Source of the DNA: Puniceicoccaceae bacterium
GTDB taxonomy: Bacteria > Verrucomicrobiota > Verrucomicrobiia > Opitutales > Coraliomargaritaceae
Reading direction: 5' to 3'
Assembly (NCBI GenBank): GCA_018402305.1
Contig: JAGYJE010000001.1
Span: 124,001-188,000 of the forward strand
DNA length: 64,000 nt
The first letter of the stretch is position 1. Every line of letters begins with the position of its first letter. The position numbers were made by a program, and so were the translations under genes. Below are positions 10,135 to 19,161 of this stretch, piece by piece. Below the pieces are notes generated by a model that saw only the letters and a list, made by a program, of their open reading frames with translations, was not told the origin of the DNA and did not search any database.

Positions 10135-10150
10135 ATCCAAACGATTGGAT
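10135..10150. promoter_or_regulatory. LacI-type operator ATCCAAACGATTGGAT
   Basis: One mismatch from a perfect palindrome; directly 3' of TTGACA (10129-10134), upstream of the PEP-CTERM gene. Confidence 0.78.
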
Positions 10151-10208
10151 ATGTTCTGGAATTTTCTGCTGAAATTCTGTTTCTCTCACCATCAAAAAAA
10201 GTATACCA

Positions 10209-12122
10209 ATGAAAAAAAACCTCATAGCTCTAGCGCTCGGTGCGGCCTTGGCAGCGCCGCATCTTCACGCCGCCGACTTCTACTGGGCACCGTCAACCGG
10301 TGCCGGAGGGAATGGCGACTGGAACACGTCCGATGCATTCTGGGCTCCCAACTCAGACGGCACTGGCACCAAAACCATCTGGAATAACACACCTGTCGAC
10401 AACGATGCGGTCTTTGGCGGCACCGCCGGGACGGTTTCTGTCGTCACTGGAGTGAACACCAATCGTCTGACGTTTGCCGTCGATGGCTACACTTTGGGTG
10501 GAGCCAGCACGATCACACTCAACGGCTCCGCGCCGGTTTTCGAGGTCGCCTCCGGTTCCACCGCCAATGTTTCGGCAGTGATTGGAAGCACGGCCTCGGG
10601 CAACATTTCCTTCCAGGGAGGGGGCACTTTGATTTTGACGGGTGCCAATACTTTTTCGAACCAACTGAATCTGAATGCGGGCGAGTTCCGTCTGGGATCG
10701 GGTGGGGTGGTAAACCTCGGATCGAATTCGATTTTTATGGGGCAGAACTCGAATGACGGGAATTTGCTGCGCATTGATTCCGGTGGCTCCCTGAGCGTCA
10801 GTAATCTCAACCTAGTCAATGGAGACGGACGGCGCACCGGGACGGTCACTCAGAATGGAGGTACTGTGACGGTCTCCTCTAATCTGATGATGTCATCCAC
10901 CGGTGGAGTGGGGAATTCGGGTCCAGGTTGGAATGCCACCTATAATATGAATGGCGGTAATCTAGCCGTCGTGAATATTTTATCGGTTGGCAGAAACGGT
11001 GCGGCGACTTTCAACCATTCCGGAGGCGTGACCAACTTGACCCGAACATTCGACGCCCTGCAAATCGGCGATTATGCGGAAGGGTCCTTCAATCTCACCG
11101 GAGGCACAGTCAATGCGGTTTCAGGTACTCTTAGCTCGACAAGGAACCTGTTGATCGGGCATCGTGGCGGTGACGGAACGTTGACGATCAATGGCGCAGG
11201 CGCGGAGCTTCTGGTTAGAGGCACTGGATCCTTGGCCAATAACGATTCGAGCACCACCGGATCGACTGCTACCGTCAATTTGCAGGAAGGCACACTGGCC
11301 ATCAACGGCTTGACCCGTGGTTCCGGTACCGGCACCGTTAATTTCAATCTCTCGGGGGGAACACTACGTCCCTACGATGCCGATTTCATCGTCGGTTCCA
11401 GCACTGCCGCGAATAATTTCGATATCGTCCTCTCCGGCAGTGGGTCCGAGATCTCAGGCATTGATGCCGCCACATCGACCGATCGGGAGGTGACGATTCA
11501 TTCAGCGCTCACGGGATCTGGTTCCATCACATTCAACGGAGGGACCATCCGACTCATGACGAGCAACAGCTTCGGCGGTGATGCCACAGTTTCTTCCGGC
11601 TCCTTGATTCTGGAATCCGGCGCATCCATGACGAATGCAGCTTCCATTCACGTCTCGAATGGAGCGACCTTGAATAATTCAAGTCTGGCTTCCGTCGACA
11701 ACGCATTGAGTCTGCAAGAGGGTGCCATTCTTGCGGTCAGCGGTTCAGGCAGCGCATTTGGGCCAGCTGGCGTCACTCTATCGGCCAATCTCGCGGATGG
11801 TTTTGATCTCATCGATGTCGGCAGTTTTTTTACCAAGGGCGGCGAGTTGAGTTTTGATCTGACCGGAATTTCAGAGGGCACGTATTCTCTCTTCTCGTCT
11901 GCCCCCTCGGGCGCTTTTGATTCGGTATCAATTGGTGCTTCCGCTCTGTTTTCCGGAGATGGCGGCAATACATTCAGCGGCGCGGGTCCGGGCGGATTTA
12001 CCTACACGTTCTCCAACTTGGACAACACCTTGGCGGTCATCCCCGAACCATCCGTATACACGCTTTTGCTGGGAGCCATGGCTGTTGGTCTTGCCTCGCT
12101 CCGCCGCCGCCGTCGGAATTAG
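10209..12122 (+). CDS. PEP-CTERM sorting domain protein with autotransporter-associated beta-strand-like repeats
   Basis: Signal peptide; GG.LILTGANTFS and VTQNGGTVTVSSNL repeats; C-terminus VIPEPSVYTLLLGAMAVGLASLRRRRRN. Confidence 0.93.
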   Translation: MKKNLIALALGAALAAPHLHAADFYWAPSTGAGGNGDWNTSDAFWAPNSDGTGTKTIWNNTPVDNDAVFGGTAGTVSVVTGVNTNRLTFAVDGYTLGGASTITLNGSAPVFEVASGSTANVSAVIGSTASGNISFQGGGTLILTGANTFSNQLNLNAGEFRLGSGGVVNLGSNSIFMGQNSNDGNLLRIDSGGSLSVSNLNLVNGDGRRTGTVTQNGGTVTVSSNLMMSSTGGVGNSGPGWNATYNMNGGNLAVVNILSVGRNGAATFNHSGGVTNLTRTFDALQIGDYAEGSFNLTGGTVNAVSGTLSSTRNLLIGHRGGDGTLTINGAGAELLVRGTGSLANNDSSTTGSTATVNLQEGTLAINGLTRGSGTGTVNFNLSGGTLRPYDADFIVGSSTAANNFDIVLSGSGSEISGIDAATSTDREVTIHSALTGSGSITFNGGTIRLMTSNSFGGDATVSSGSLILESGASMTNAASIHVSNGATLNNSSLASVDNALSLQEGAILAVSGSGSAFGPAGVTLSANLADGFDLIDVGSFFTKGGELSFDLTGISEGTYSLFSSAPSGAFDSVSIGASALFSGDGGNTFSGAGPGGFTYTFSNLDNTLAVIPEPSVYTLLLGAMAVGLASLRRRRRN

Positions 12123-12160
12123 TCACCTGTTCCAGCTCACATCAAATTGTATTATAGTTG

Positions 12161-12260
12161 CTGCCTCCTGGCGATGGATCCACGCAAAGCGGAAGTCTGA
12201 GATGCCTGTCATCTCAAACAGTTCCGTCCGGATGACGATGGCTTCATGCTCAGGAGGCAG
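12161..12260. repeat. Intergenic inverted repeat CTGCCTCCTG / CAGGAGGCAG with an inner GAGATG/CATCTC hairpin
   Basis: Perfect 10-bp arms at 12161-12170 and 12251-12260; inner arms 12199-12204 and 12210-12215; followed by ATTTTTG. Confidence 0.5.
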
Positions 12261-12389
12261 CATTTTTGTGCCAGGAATGACGACCACTCAGGGTGCGTGC
12301 TCCGGTCGATAAAATCACAGTGCGCATCTTTAAAGATTTTTGGAATCCCTTCCGCCTGGTAGTTCTTATTTAATCATTAAGTTTGTTAG

Positions 12390-14117
12390 ATGACTTTCAA
12401 AAAACACTTCAATAGATTTTCCAGTTTCTTGCTTGCATTGGGCTTCACCCTGCCATCCGTTCACGGGCAGGAACTTTATGTCGTAGACCCGATGGAGTCG
12501 ATCTATGCGGATGCCCGGCCCTCTCCATTGGGAGGTACGATTTTGAGTTCTGGCGTGGGTGGGGAAATGATACTGCAAATCGCTTATTTTCCGAGAAATC
12601 TGGAAGAAAGGTATCCCAGCTTAAGCTTGGAAGATGAGAGCGGCGCAACCATTGAGGCAGAATGGTTTAAGTTATCCTTTGTTCCAGTAGAGCAAAATAC
12701 AGCACTGTCCCATGGAACAGTAAAAAGGGATCCGCGTAACAATCCTTTTATCATCCGCAAGGCCCCGTTTGATATGGCGGATGTGATGATACCCTTTGGC
12801 TCAGATGAGGGGGGCTTGCTCGCTCGCGGCACGGAAGAGCTTCCGGAAGGCCTCAAAAGAGAATACTACGCCGTGCGCTGGCTGATAGAGGAAACGATCA
12901 CGAGGGGTCTGCAGACACTCGTGGTGCGAGCGGTTGATGCAAGCGGCAAGGAAACCACGACTCATTTTCAACTGGAGGTCGCCCCCGTGCGTATTCCTCC
13001 CGCCTCTCAGGGTTCATTCCGCCTGACGCAAACCAGCAGTCTCTCGGCGATTGCCAAGTATCATAATTTGGAGCTTTGGAGCGAGGAATTCTGGGAGATG
13101 TACAAAAAATATGCCGAAATGCTGGTTCAAGGCCGACAAAATACAGCACGTCTGTTGTTTGCGGATTTGGCGCGCGGCTGTCCCACTGGAGAAGAGCCTG
13201 AGTTTAGTGAGAGGCTGCGCCGAAACATACAGGTATGCCTCGAAGCTGGAATGAGGGATTTCACCGGTGTCGGACTACTCTACGGCATTCTGCCACGAAG
13301 CGACACCACGAACCCGCGAATGGGAGTTCTTCATTACAGCGATTACATGCTGAATACCCCAAAGGGCGATGCCAAGTTTCACGCTCTACTCGATCAGATT
13401 AATGAGGTCGTGGTTGAGAATGACCTCCATGATCGTTTTAGAATGCAGGTCTTCGATGAGGTGCCCGAGCATTTCAACAATCTTTACGGGCAAGCTGCCG
13501 CAACGATACGCGCACGCATACCCGGCGTCAAAATTTATGAAGTGATCAATTCTCCCAACCTGGGTATTGCCGAGCATGTGGACGAATGGATTCCGATGCC
13601 GAATGTCTACATGGCACAGAGAGAATTTTTTGAGGCAAGAAAAAGGGAAGGAGCCGATGTGGGCTTTTATGTCTGCACGGGCCCCGGGGGGGCTTGGATA
13701 AATCGACTACTTGACCAGGAGAGGGTGCGCATTGCGCTCACTCCCTGGTTTGCGCATGGCTACGGATTCTCTACCTTTCTTCACTGGGGCGCCAACAGCT
13801 GGCTGGCAAATCCATTTGAACAGTCTGCCGTATTCGTGGGCTACGGTGACCGGGAAACGAATTTTTTGCCTGCGGGTGACACGCATATTCTTTACCCGGG
13901 CCCCGGCGGGCCATGGCCCAGCCTTCGCCATGAAGTCCAGAGGCTTGGAATCGAAGATTATGAGGTTTTGCGCAAGATTTCAAAAAACGACGAAACGTTT
14001 TCCAGGCAGTTGGTCTTTGAGCATTTCCCATTGATGAATGATCACCCTCGCGATGGCGCATCTTACTGGAAGGCGAGGCGCACGCTTCTATCGGCTGCCA
14101 GTAGTCTCGCGGATTAG
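12390..14117 (+). CDS. Secreted DUF4091-like glycoside hydrolase-like protein
   Basis: Signal peptide; C-terminal WPSLRHEVQRLGIEDYEVLRKI typical of DUF4091. Confidence 0.75.
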   Translation: MTFKKHFNRFSSFLLALGFTLPSVHGQELYVVDPMESIYADARPSPLGGTILSSGVGGEMILQIAYFPRNLEERYPSLSLEDESGATIEAEWFKLSFVPVEQNTALSHGTVKRDPRNNPFIIRKAPFDMADVMIPFGSDEGGLLARGTEELPEGLKREYYAVRWLIEETITRGLQTLVVRAVDASGKETTTHFQLEVAPVRIPPASQGSFRLTQTSSLSAIAKYHNLELWSEEFWEMYKKYAEMLVQGRQNTARLLFADLARGCPTGEEPEFSERLRRNIQVCLEAGMRDFTGVGLLYGILPRSDTTNPRMGVLHYSDYMLNTPKGDAKFHALLDQINEVVVENDLHDRFRMQVFDEVPEHFNNLYGQAAATIRARIPGVKIYEVINSPNLGIAEHVDEWIPMPNVYMAQREFFEARKREGADVGFYVCTGPGGAWINRLLDQERVRIALTPWFAHGYGFSTFLHWGANSWLANPFEQSAVFVGYGDRETNFLPAGDTHILYPGPGGPWPSLRHEVQRLGIEDYEVLRKISKNDETFSRQLVFEHFPLMNDHPRDGASYWKARRTLLSAASSLAD

Positions 14118-14134
14118 TCTACGAATGAGATCGC

Positions 14135-15877
14135 ATGCAATTTAACATCTTCCACCGTATAGGATCTGAAAGTCATTTGTCGATCGTCAGCCGTCAGCAA
14201 GAGCTGGTGCATGGCCTGGGAATGAATGCCACTTTGTTTCTGAGTTACCGGAACCTCTTTGAGCCCGAAGTCCTCGCTTTTGCGCTTGAGCAGTCTGCCA
14301 AGTATGGCGATGAGATTGGCCTGGGCCTGCATGATCTCGGGGGGCCGGGGATGGAAGACATCGAAGGCAATAACCCGGCCTTTTGGCTCTTTGATTTTGC
14401 CACGAAGAAAATCGTTCTGGAGCGGATTCGCCATCGATGGGAGGAGCTTATGCCCGGATTGCCCACCTCGGCGGCTTGCTACCATCTCGACAGCAGCAGT
14501 CTGGATGCCTTGGAGGAATTCTGGCCAACAGTAAAAACAGCGGTGGGCGGCTGCTTCGAGGAAGGGGTGCGGGTTTTTCACGGCTGCAATCACTCTTGGC
14601 ATCTTTTTAATGAAGGCATGCCCTGGAATCCTTACGTGCCCTCACGCAACCACTCTCTGCGGCCAGCCGCCAATACCGGGGAGGCCCGCGACATAGTATT
14701 GGTTCCCCATCTGATGCGTGATATGAGTCTGGCCTATGAGGGCAGAAATGATTTTTGGGCCAGCCATCCGCCGAATGTGGCAAGGGGCATGGGCAATGAG
14801 GCCACATTCTGTCCTTATGACCTGAACCTGGTCGATCAATTTCGCTGGCAGGAGAAATTCAACCATGGCTATGCCTATTATAATACATTTGTCGGTGCTT
14901 CCTGGTTAAAATGGGGCCCCAACAGCGAGCACCCTCCGGAAGTCAATTGGCGGCTTTACGAGCAGATGCTGACTTATCTGGCTGAGTTGAAATCCGAAGG
15001 GAAGGTGAAAGCAATGACACTCTCGGCTTACGGGGAATGGCATCGGCAACATCGGAAGCCGTCCTCTCCGCAACGCTATTGGGCGAAGGAAATGCTCTAT
15101 GGTTCAGGTAAGCACTACTTTTGGTATCAAGACACTGCCATGCGCTGTCTGATTGATACGACCCAAGGTGGCAGCATCGGAGACCTGCGTCCCTATTGTT
15201 CGCAATATCCTGTGCGCCTGGGAGCGGATACACCGCATCTGCAATTTGGAACCTACCCTTACCTGATTCAGTCGCAGCACCGCGTCGGTTTCCCCAACCA
15301 CCACGAGGACGGAACGAGGACGACCTTTTTGCTCGTCTGCGGCGAGGAGACTCTCGACTTCGCGACCAAGCGGACAAAGATTCAGCGGCTGGCCTTGGGA
15401 GACGACGAGGATCAGGTGATTTTGGAAGCCATCCCATTCGCTTTCGCGAATGGGTGCCAGGGTGTCGTCCGAAGTAGAATTGTCTTCCCGCACCGGAGCG
15501 GACGTATCGTTTTTCGGCGTGAAATCGAATTGGAAAGCGAGGGAGCGAACCCGCTCTTTGCCCATGAGTATTGCAAGCTAGCCCCCGGGATCACTGAGTA
15601 TCCTCAACGAATGGATACAGTTGCCATGGTATTGGAGGCAGAGCGCAAACCCTATAAATATTCAGGTTTGGCTCAGTCTATGGACACGACTGAGGTCGGG
15701 GCGGAGTTTCCCGACTTTAACCTTTCGGTAGCGTTGGCAACAACCCATTCCGCGTGCCGGGGTTCCGTCAGAGACGGAAATCTTTTCTCTCCCTTTGTGA
15801 CGCTTCAGTTGGAGCTGCCTATTCAATCCTCAACAACAATAGAATCATGGCTGACGCTTTCAAAGATACCAGAGTAA
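14135..15877 (+). CDS. Hypothetical protein, possible polysaccharide deacetylase-like N-terminus
   Basis: Long ORF 17 bp after the DUF4091 gene; GLGMNATLFLSY...EIGLGLHD pattern. Confidence 0.5.
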   Translation: MQFNIFHRIGSESHLSIVSRQQELVHGLGMNATLFLSYRNLFEPEVLAFALEQSAKYGDEIGLGLHDLGGPGMEDIEGNNPAFWLFDFATKKIVLERIRHRWEELMPGLPTSAACYHLDSSSLDALEEFWPTVKTAVGGCFEEGVRVFHGCNHSWHLFNEGMPWNPYVPSRNHSLRPAANTGEARDIVLVPHLMRDMSLAYEGRNDFWASHPPNVARGMGNEATFCPYDLNLVDQFRWQEKFNHGYAYYNTFVGASWLKWGPNSEHPPEVNWRLYEQMLTYLAELKSEGKVKAMTLSAYGEWHRQHRKPSSPQRYWAKEMLYGSGKHYFWYQDTAMRCLIDTTQGGSIGDLRPYCSQYPVRLGADTPHLQFGTYPYLIQSQHRVGFPNHHEDGTRTTFLLVCGEETLDFATKRTKIQRLALGDDEDQVILEAIPFAFANGCQGVVRSRIVFPHRSGRIVFRREIELESEGANPLFAHEYCKLAPGITEYPQRMDTVAMVLEAERKPYKYSGLAQSMDTTEVGAEFPDFNLSVALATTHSACRGSVRDGNLFSPFVTLQLELPIQSSTTIESWLTLSKIPE

Positions 15878-16065
15878 TGCGCTGCCCGGTTTGTTTCTCA
15901 AGGGACACGGATGTGCTGCTTGAGCGCGAAGATGAACTATTCTACTGTGTAAAATGCAGTTTCACCGGGAGGGAATCGGAGATTCGCAGTATGTATAAGG
16001 ATATTCAGAAGAAATTCCAAAGAGCGTCACATCGTATAGATATTCAAGCAATCGAAGAGATGTAA
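15877..16065 (+). CDS. Small zinc-ribbon protein
   Basis: MRCPVCFSRDTDVLLEREDELFYCVKCSFTG (CPxC...CxxC); ATG overlaps the previous stop (TAATG); alternative ATG at 15847. Confidence 0.65.
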   Translation: MRCPVCFSRDTDVLLEREDELFYCVKCSFTGRESEIRSMYKDIQKKFQRASHRIDIQAIEEM

Positions 16066-16458
16066 AAAAATGAATCTGAACATTTAGGCGTAATTAATTT
16101 TAAACAGGAATATATGGATTTCGCCGAGTGGTTATTTTCACGGTGCCCATGACCGCCGTGGATGGTTTAGTGTGGGTTATCGCTCCCCGAATGACCGGAC
16201 TTTCTCGCTCGTTCGCCGTCCACTGGAATGCACCAGGGATGTGCTTAAATGCTTCGAAGTAGTGAAGGTTTTGGGCGAGCTGATTCCCGACGCTTGGGAA
16301 GCCGCAGCACGATCCAATCTCAATGCTATCTGCAAAACACTCAGCAAATTTGTAATTAGTGGCCACACTCATCCACTGAGCACATGGCCGGAGATTGCCT
16401 TATTGCTTAGTTTGAGGGAACTTCCCCAGGAAATCTTGGCAGAGGTTTTTCCACAGGG

Positions 16459-16766
16459 ATCTTTGATTTTCGGGGCAAAAAGAAACAACATAGAAATGTT
16501 GCTTTTGAAGCTTCCGGGGATTTTGGTTTGAAGGATGCCCAGAAAACCCACAGCCATCGCCAGAGAGGCGCGCGAGCGCATCATCGAGACCGTTGCCGGA
16601 ATGCCTGAGGGGGCTATGTTGCCGACCACGCGCGAACTGGGGGAGACGCACGATCTGCATCCTTCGACGATTTTCCGGCTCTTGCGGGATTTGGCGGCGG
16701 AGGGCTACGTTTGGCAGAGTCCGAATCGTCGGTTTTATCCGGCGGGGGCGCAGAGCCACACTCTGC
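16459..16766 (+). repeat. Copy A of a ~308-bp direct repeat (upstream region plus DNA-binding domain of a GntR-like gene)
   Basis: About 94% identical by eye to 32289-32595. Confidence 0.85.
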
Positions 16767-16845
16767 CGGGAGAAGCCGCTTGTTTTTCGTTTCGCCGGAG
16801 GACAACACGGCCTTGGCCTTGAGCGAGTTGATTTCTTTGGGTTAA
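16535..16845 (+). pseudogene. Decayed GntR-family-like regulator: intact HTH, internal deletion, frameshifted remnant of effector domain
   Basis: MPRKPTAIAREARERIIET...GRRFYPAGAQSHTLPGE matches ORF 32364; then another frame reads LFFVSPEDNTALALSELISLG*, matching VVFVSPEDNAALALCEMIRR of the full copy. Confidence 0.82.
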
Positions 16846-16853
16846 GCACTAGA

Positions 16854-18089
16854 ATGGTTTCATTCGACATGAAAAAGCGGAAACTTAAAAACTTAAGGCA
16901 ACCTCTCTTGAGTAAATTCGGGGTATCAACGATTGCGCTTTGGATCGGCTTGGATACCTTGTATGGTCGGGCGGCTTTATCTGGAATTTTGAGCTACATG
17001 AAACGTAATCCTGGCTGGTCCATTCCGATGAATGGAATCGAGCCAGTCAACCAATCGAGTGAAACCGTTTCCCGACTAGCAACCGGCCTGATTGGCCAAT
17101 TTTACACGGAAGCTGAAGTTTCTCAGGCCTTATCCTTTGGTATCCCGGTGGTGAATTTGACCGAAGGTCCGTCCGGTTGTAATTTGCCGACAATCTGTCT
17201 TGATAATGTGGCAGTGGGTCGGACGGCGGCAAAGCATCTAGTCGAAGTCGGCTGCCGTTTTCTGTATTGTCTCCATGACCCAAAGATGGGGTATTCACGC
17301 AAGCGATGGGAGGGGTTTCAGGCATTTGCCATGGAGGAAGGTCTTGACGTTACCGCGATACCACAGGATTTGAGCAAACCATTGGCTGCGATTATTGATA
17401 AAAGAAATTTTCAGGAAATTGCCAGGCATCTGCCTTCGGGCAGTGGGGTATTTGGAGTCAACGACACGGTGGTTTTCGGCTTCATGCGACATTGTGTGGA
17501 TATTGGAAGATCCATACCTTCGGAAATCGCGGTGATGGGTTGCAATGATGACGATGTCCTCTGCCAACTGGCTTCGCCCTCCATTACCAGCATCCAAGTT
17601 CTTGGGCACGATATCGGGTTCAAAGCCGCAGAACTCTTGGATACCTTAATCGGTCGCCGACTTGCGGAACTCCCGCACAGGCAAAAAGTCTTACCAGGCA
17701 GACTCATCTCAAGGGAGTCATCGGACCGGCTTGCGACGTTGGATCCGAATTTGGCCCAAGCGTTACGATTTATCCGGGAGCATGCGACACAGCCGATTTA
17801 CGCGTCGGATGTGGTTGAGGCAAATAAACTGAGAAGGCGCGCTCTGGAGAATCTTTTTAAGCAACATGTGGGGCATGGCATTTACGAGGAAATACGTCTC
17901 TCGCACTTAAGATCCGTTGAGGATTTGCTTGAAAATTCGGATCTTACGATCGCTCAAATTGCAACGCAAACAGGTTTTGTTACGGCACCCTCTTTAGAAC
18001 GGGCGTTCATGAAGAAAAACGCTTGCACTGCTTCAGCCTGGAGGCAGTCGAATCCAAAATACATAAACCGAATTCGATGCGCTAAATAG
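16854..18089 (+). CDS. XylR-type transcriptional regulator (periplasmic-binding-like domain fused to AraC HTH)
   Basis: VVNLTEGPSGCNLPTICLDNVAVGRTAAKHLVEVGCR...VFGVNDTVVFGFMRHC; C-terminal AraC HTH LSHLRSVEDLLENSDLTIAQIATQTGFVTAPSLERAFMKK. Confidence 0.9.
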   Translation: MVSFDMKKRKLKNLRQPLLSKFGVSTIALWIGLDTLYGRAALSGILSYMKRNPGWSIPMNGIEPVNQSSETVSRLATGLIGQFYTEAEVSQALSFGIPVVNLTEGPSGCNLPTICLDNVAVGRTAAKHLVEVGCRFLYCLHDPKMGYSRKRWEGFQAFAMEEGLDVTAIPQDLSKPLAAIIDKRNFQEIARHLPSGSGVFGVNDTVVFGFMRHCVDIGRSIPSEIAVMGCNDDDVLCQLASPSITSIQVLGHDIGFKAAELLDTLIGRRLAELPHRQKVLPGRLISRESSDRLATLDPNLAQALRFIREHATQPIYASDVVEANKLRRRALENLFKQHVGHGIYEEIRLSHLRSVEDLLENSDLTIAQIATQTGFVTAPSLERAFMKKNACTASAWRQSNPKYINRIRCAK

Positions 18090-18187
18090 ATATTTCTATG
18101 CGCATTCCGTCACTTGCCACATGGGATGGGGCGGGTAAATTCATCGCTGACACTTTTTCCAACTAACATGAAACCACCACAAAAATT

Positions 18188-19063
18188 ATGAAAAATAAAA
18201 TGAGTCACACATTAGTTATTGCAGCGCTTGGCTTCACCCTGCTTGCAACTACAAATCATGCACAAACATTGGTAGAATACCGTTTCAATGATGCAGTAGC
18301 TGCTACCAGCACAATAAACAGCGGATCTGCTGGCGGGTCTGCAAGCTTGAGCGGTGCTGCGGTGATATCTGCTGACACTCTTGGAGTCTCGGGTCTGGTC
18401 GGCGACCGTGCCTTGGATAATTCGGCTGTGCAAATGGGTGCCAGTCCTTCAGACCCGGGTGGTCGGGCAAGTCAAAGTTTAACATTCAGCAGTGGGATCC
18501 AATCCGGAACCTTTGTTCTTTGGTTTAATGCCGACTCGAATCCACTGGGCACGAATGCCCGGCTAATTGGCGACAGTCCACGCCAGCAGGTGCTTTTTGC
18601 TGAGACGGGTTTGCAGATCCAGGGCTTCGGTTTGGGCGGAGTGACCGCGCCCACAGCCAGTATCGGCTCACTGGACGACCCGGGTGAATGGGTGTTTTTG
18701 GCGATAACCTTCGATGCCATTGCAACCAGCAACAACATAAACGTCTACTCTGGTAGCACGACGGGTGCAGTCTCACTGATCAGCACCTTGTCTGATGCCA
18801 CTCAAGGGGCATTCACCTCCACAGAAAACCTGAACATCGCAAGTAGCGCCTCCGATACGTTCCGTCCCTTCGAAGGTTTTCTTGATAATGTCCGCATTTA
18901 TGCGGCAGAGGACGCTTCAGGGGCATTGGGACTGGGGGCTCTTGAGAGCATAAGGCAATATGATCTGGTCACCGTTCCTGAACCTTCGGCCGCTGCGGTC
19001 ATTATGGGGCTATTGGTCTCAGCTGTGATATTTCAACGCCGCCCGGTCATGTCGCGCCGATAA
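18188..19063 (+). CDS. PEP-CTERM sorting domain protein with LamG/concanavalin-like domain
   Basis: Signal peptide; WVFLAITFDAIATSNNINVYSGS; C-terminus VPEPSAAAVIMGLLVSAVIFQRRPVMSRR. Confidence 0.88.
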   Translation: MKNKMSHTLVIAALGFTLLATTNHAQTLVEYRFNDAVAATSTINSGSAGGSASLSGAAVISADTLGVSGLVGDRALDNSAVQMGASPSDPGGRASQSLTFSSGIQSGTFVLWFNADSNPLGTNARLIGDSPRQQVLFAETGLQIQGFGLGGVTAPTASIGSLDDPGEWVFLAITFDAIATSNNINVYSGSTTGAVSLISTLSDATQGAFTSTENLNIASSASDTFRPFEGFLDNVRIYAAEDASGALGLGALESIRQYDLVTVPEPSAAAVIMGLLVSAVIFQRRPVMSRR

Positions 19064-19085
19064 TCAATCATTCACATTTCTGCGC

Positions 19086-19126
19086 AACCGGGTGACCTCT
19101 CTTGTATAGGCCACCCGGTTTTTTTT
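19086..19126 (+). terminator. Rho-independent terminator
   Basis: AACCGGGTGAC...GCCACCCGGTT stem followed by T8. Confidence 0.85.
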
Positions 19127-19161
19127 CAGCCTGCATAAATATTTAACCTAAACGTAAATAG

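Noticed and set aside
16100-16531. Overlapping small ORFs on both strands (16100-16372 minus, 16172-16531 plus)
   Set aside because: Neither shows recognisable motifs or a convincing start context, and the 3' part of the plus ORF lies in the duplicated upstream region; not annotated as CDS.
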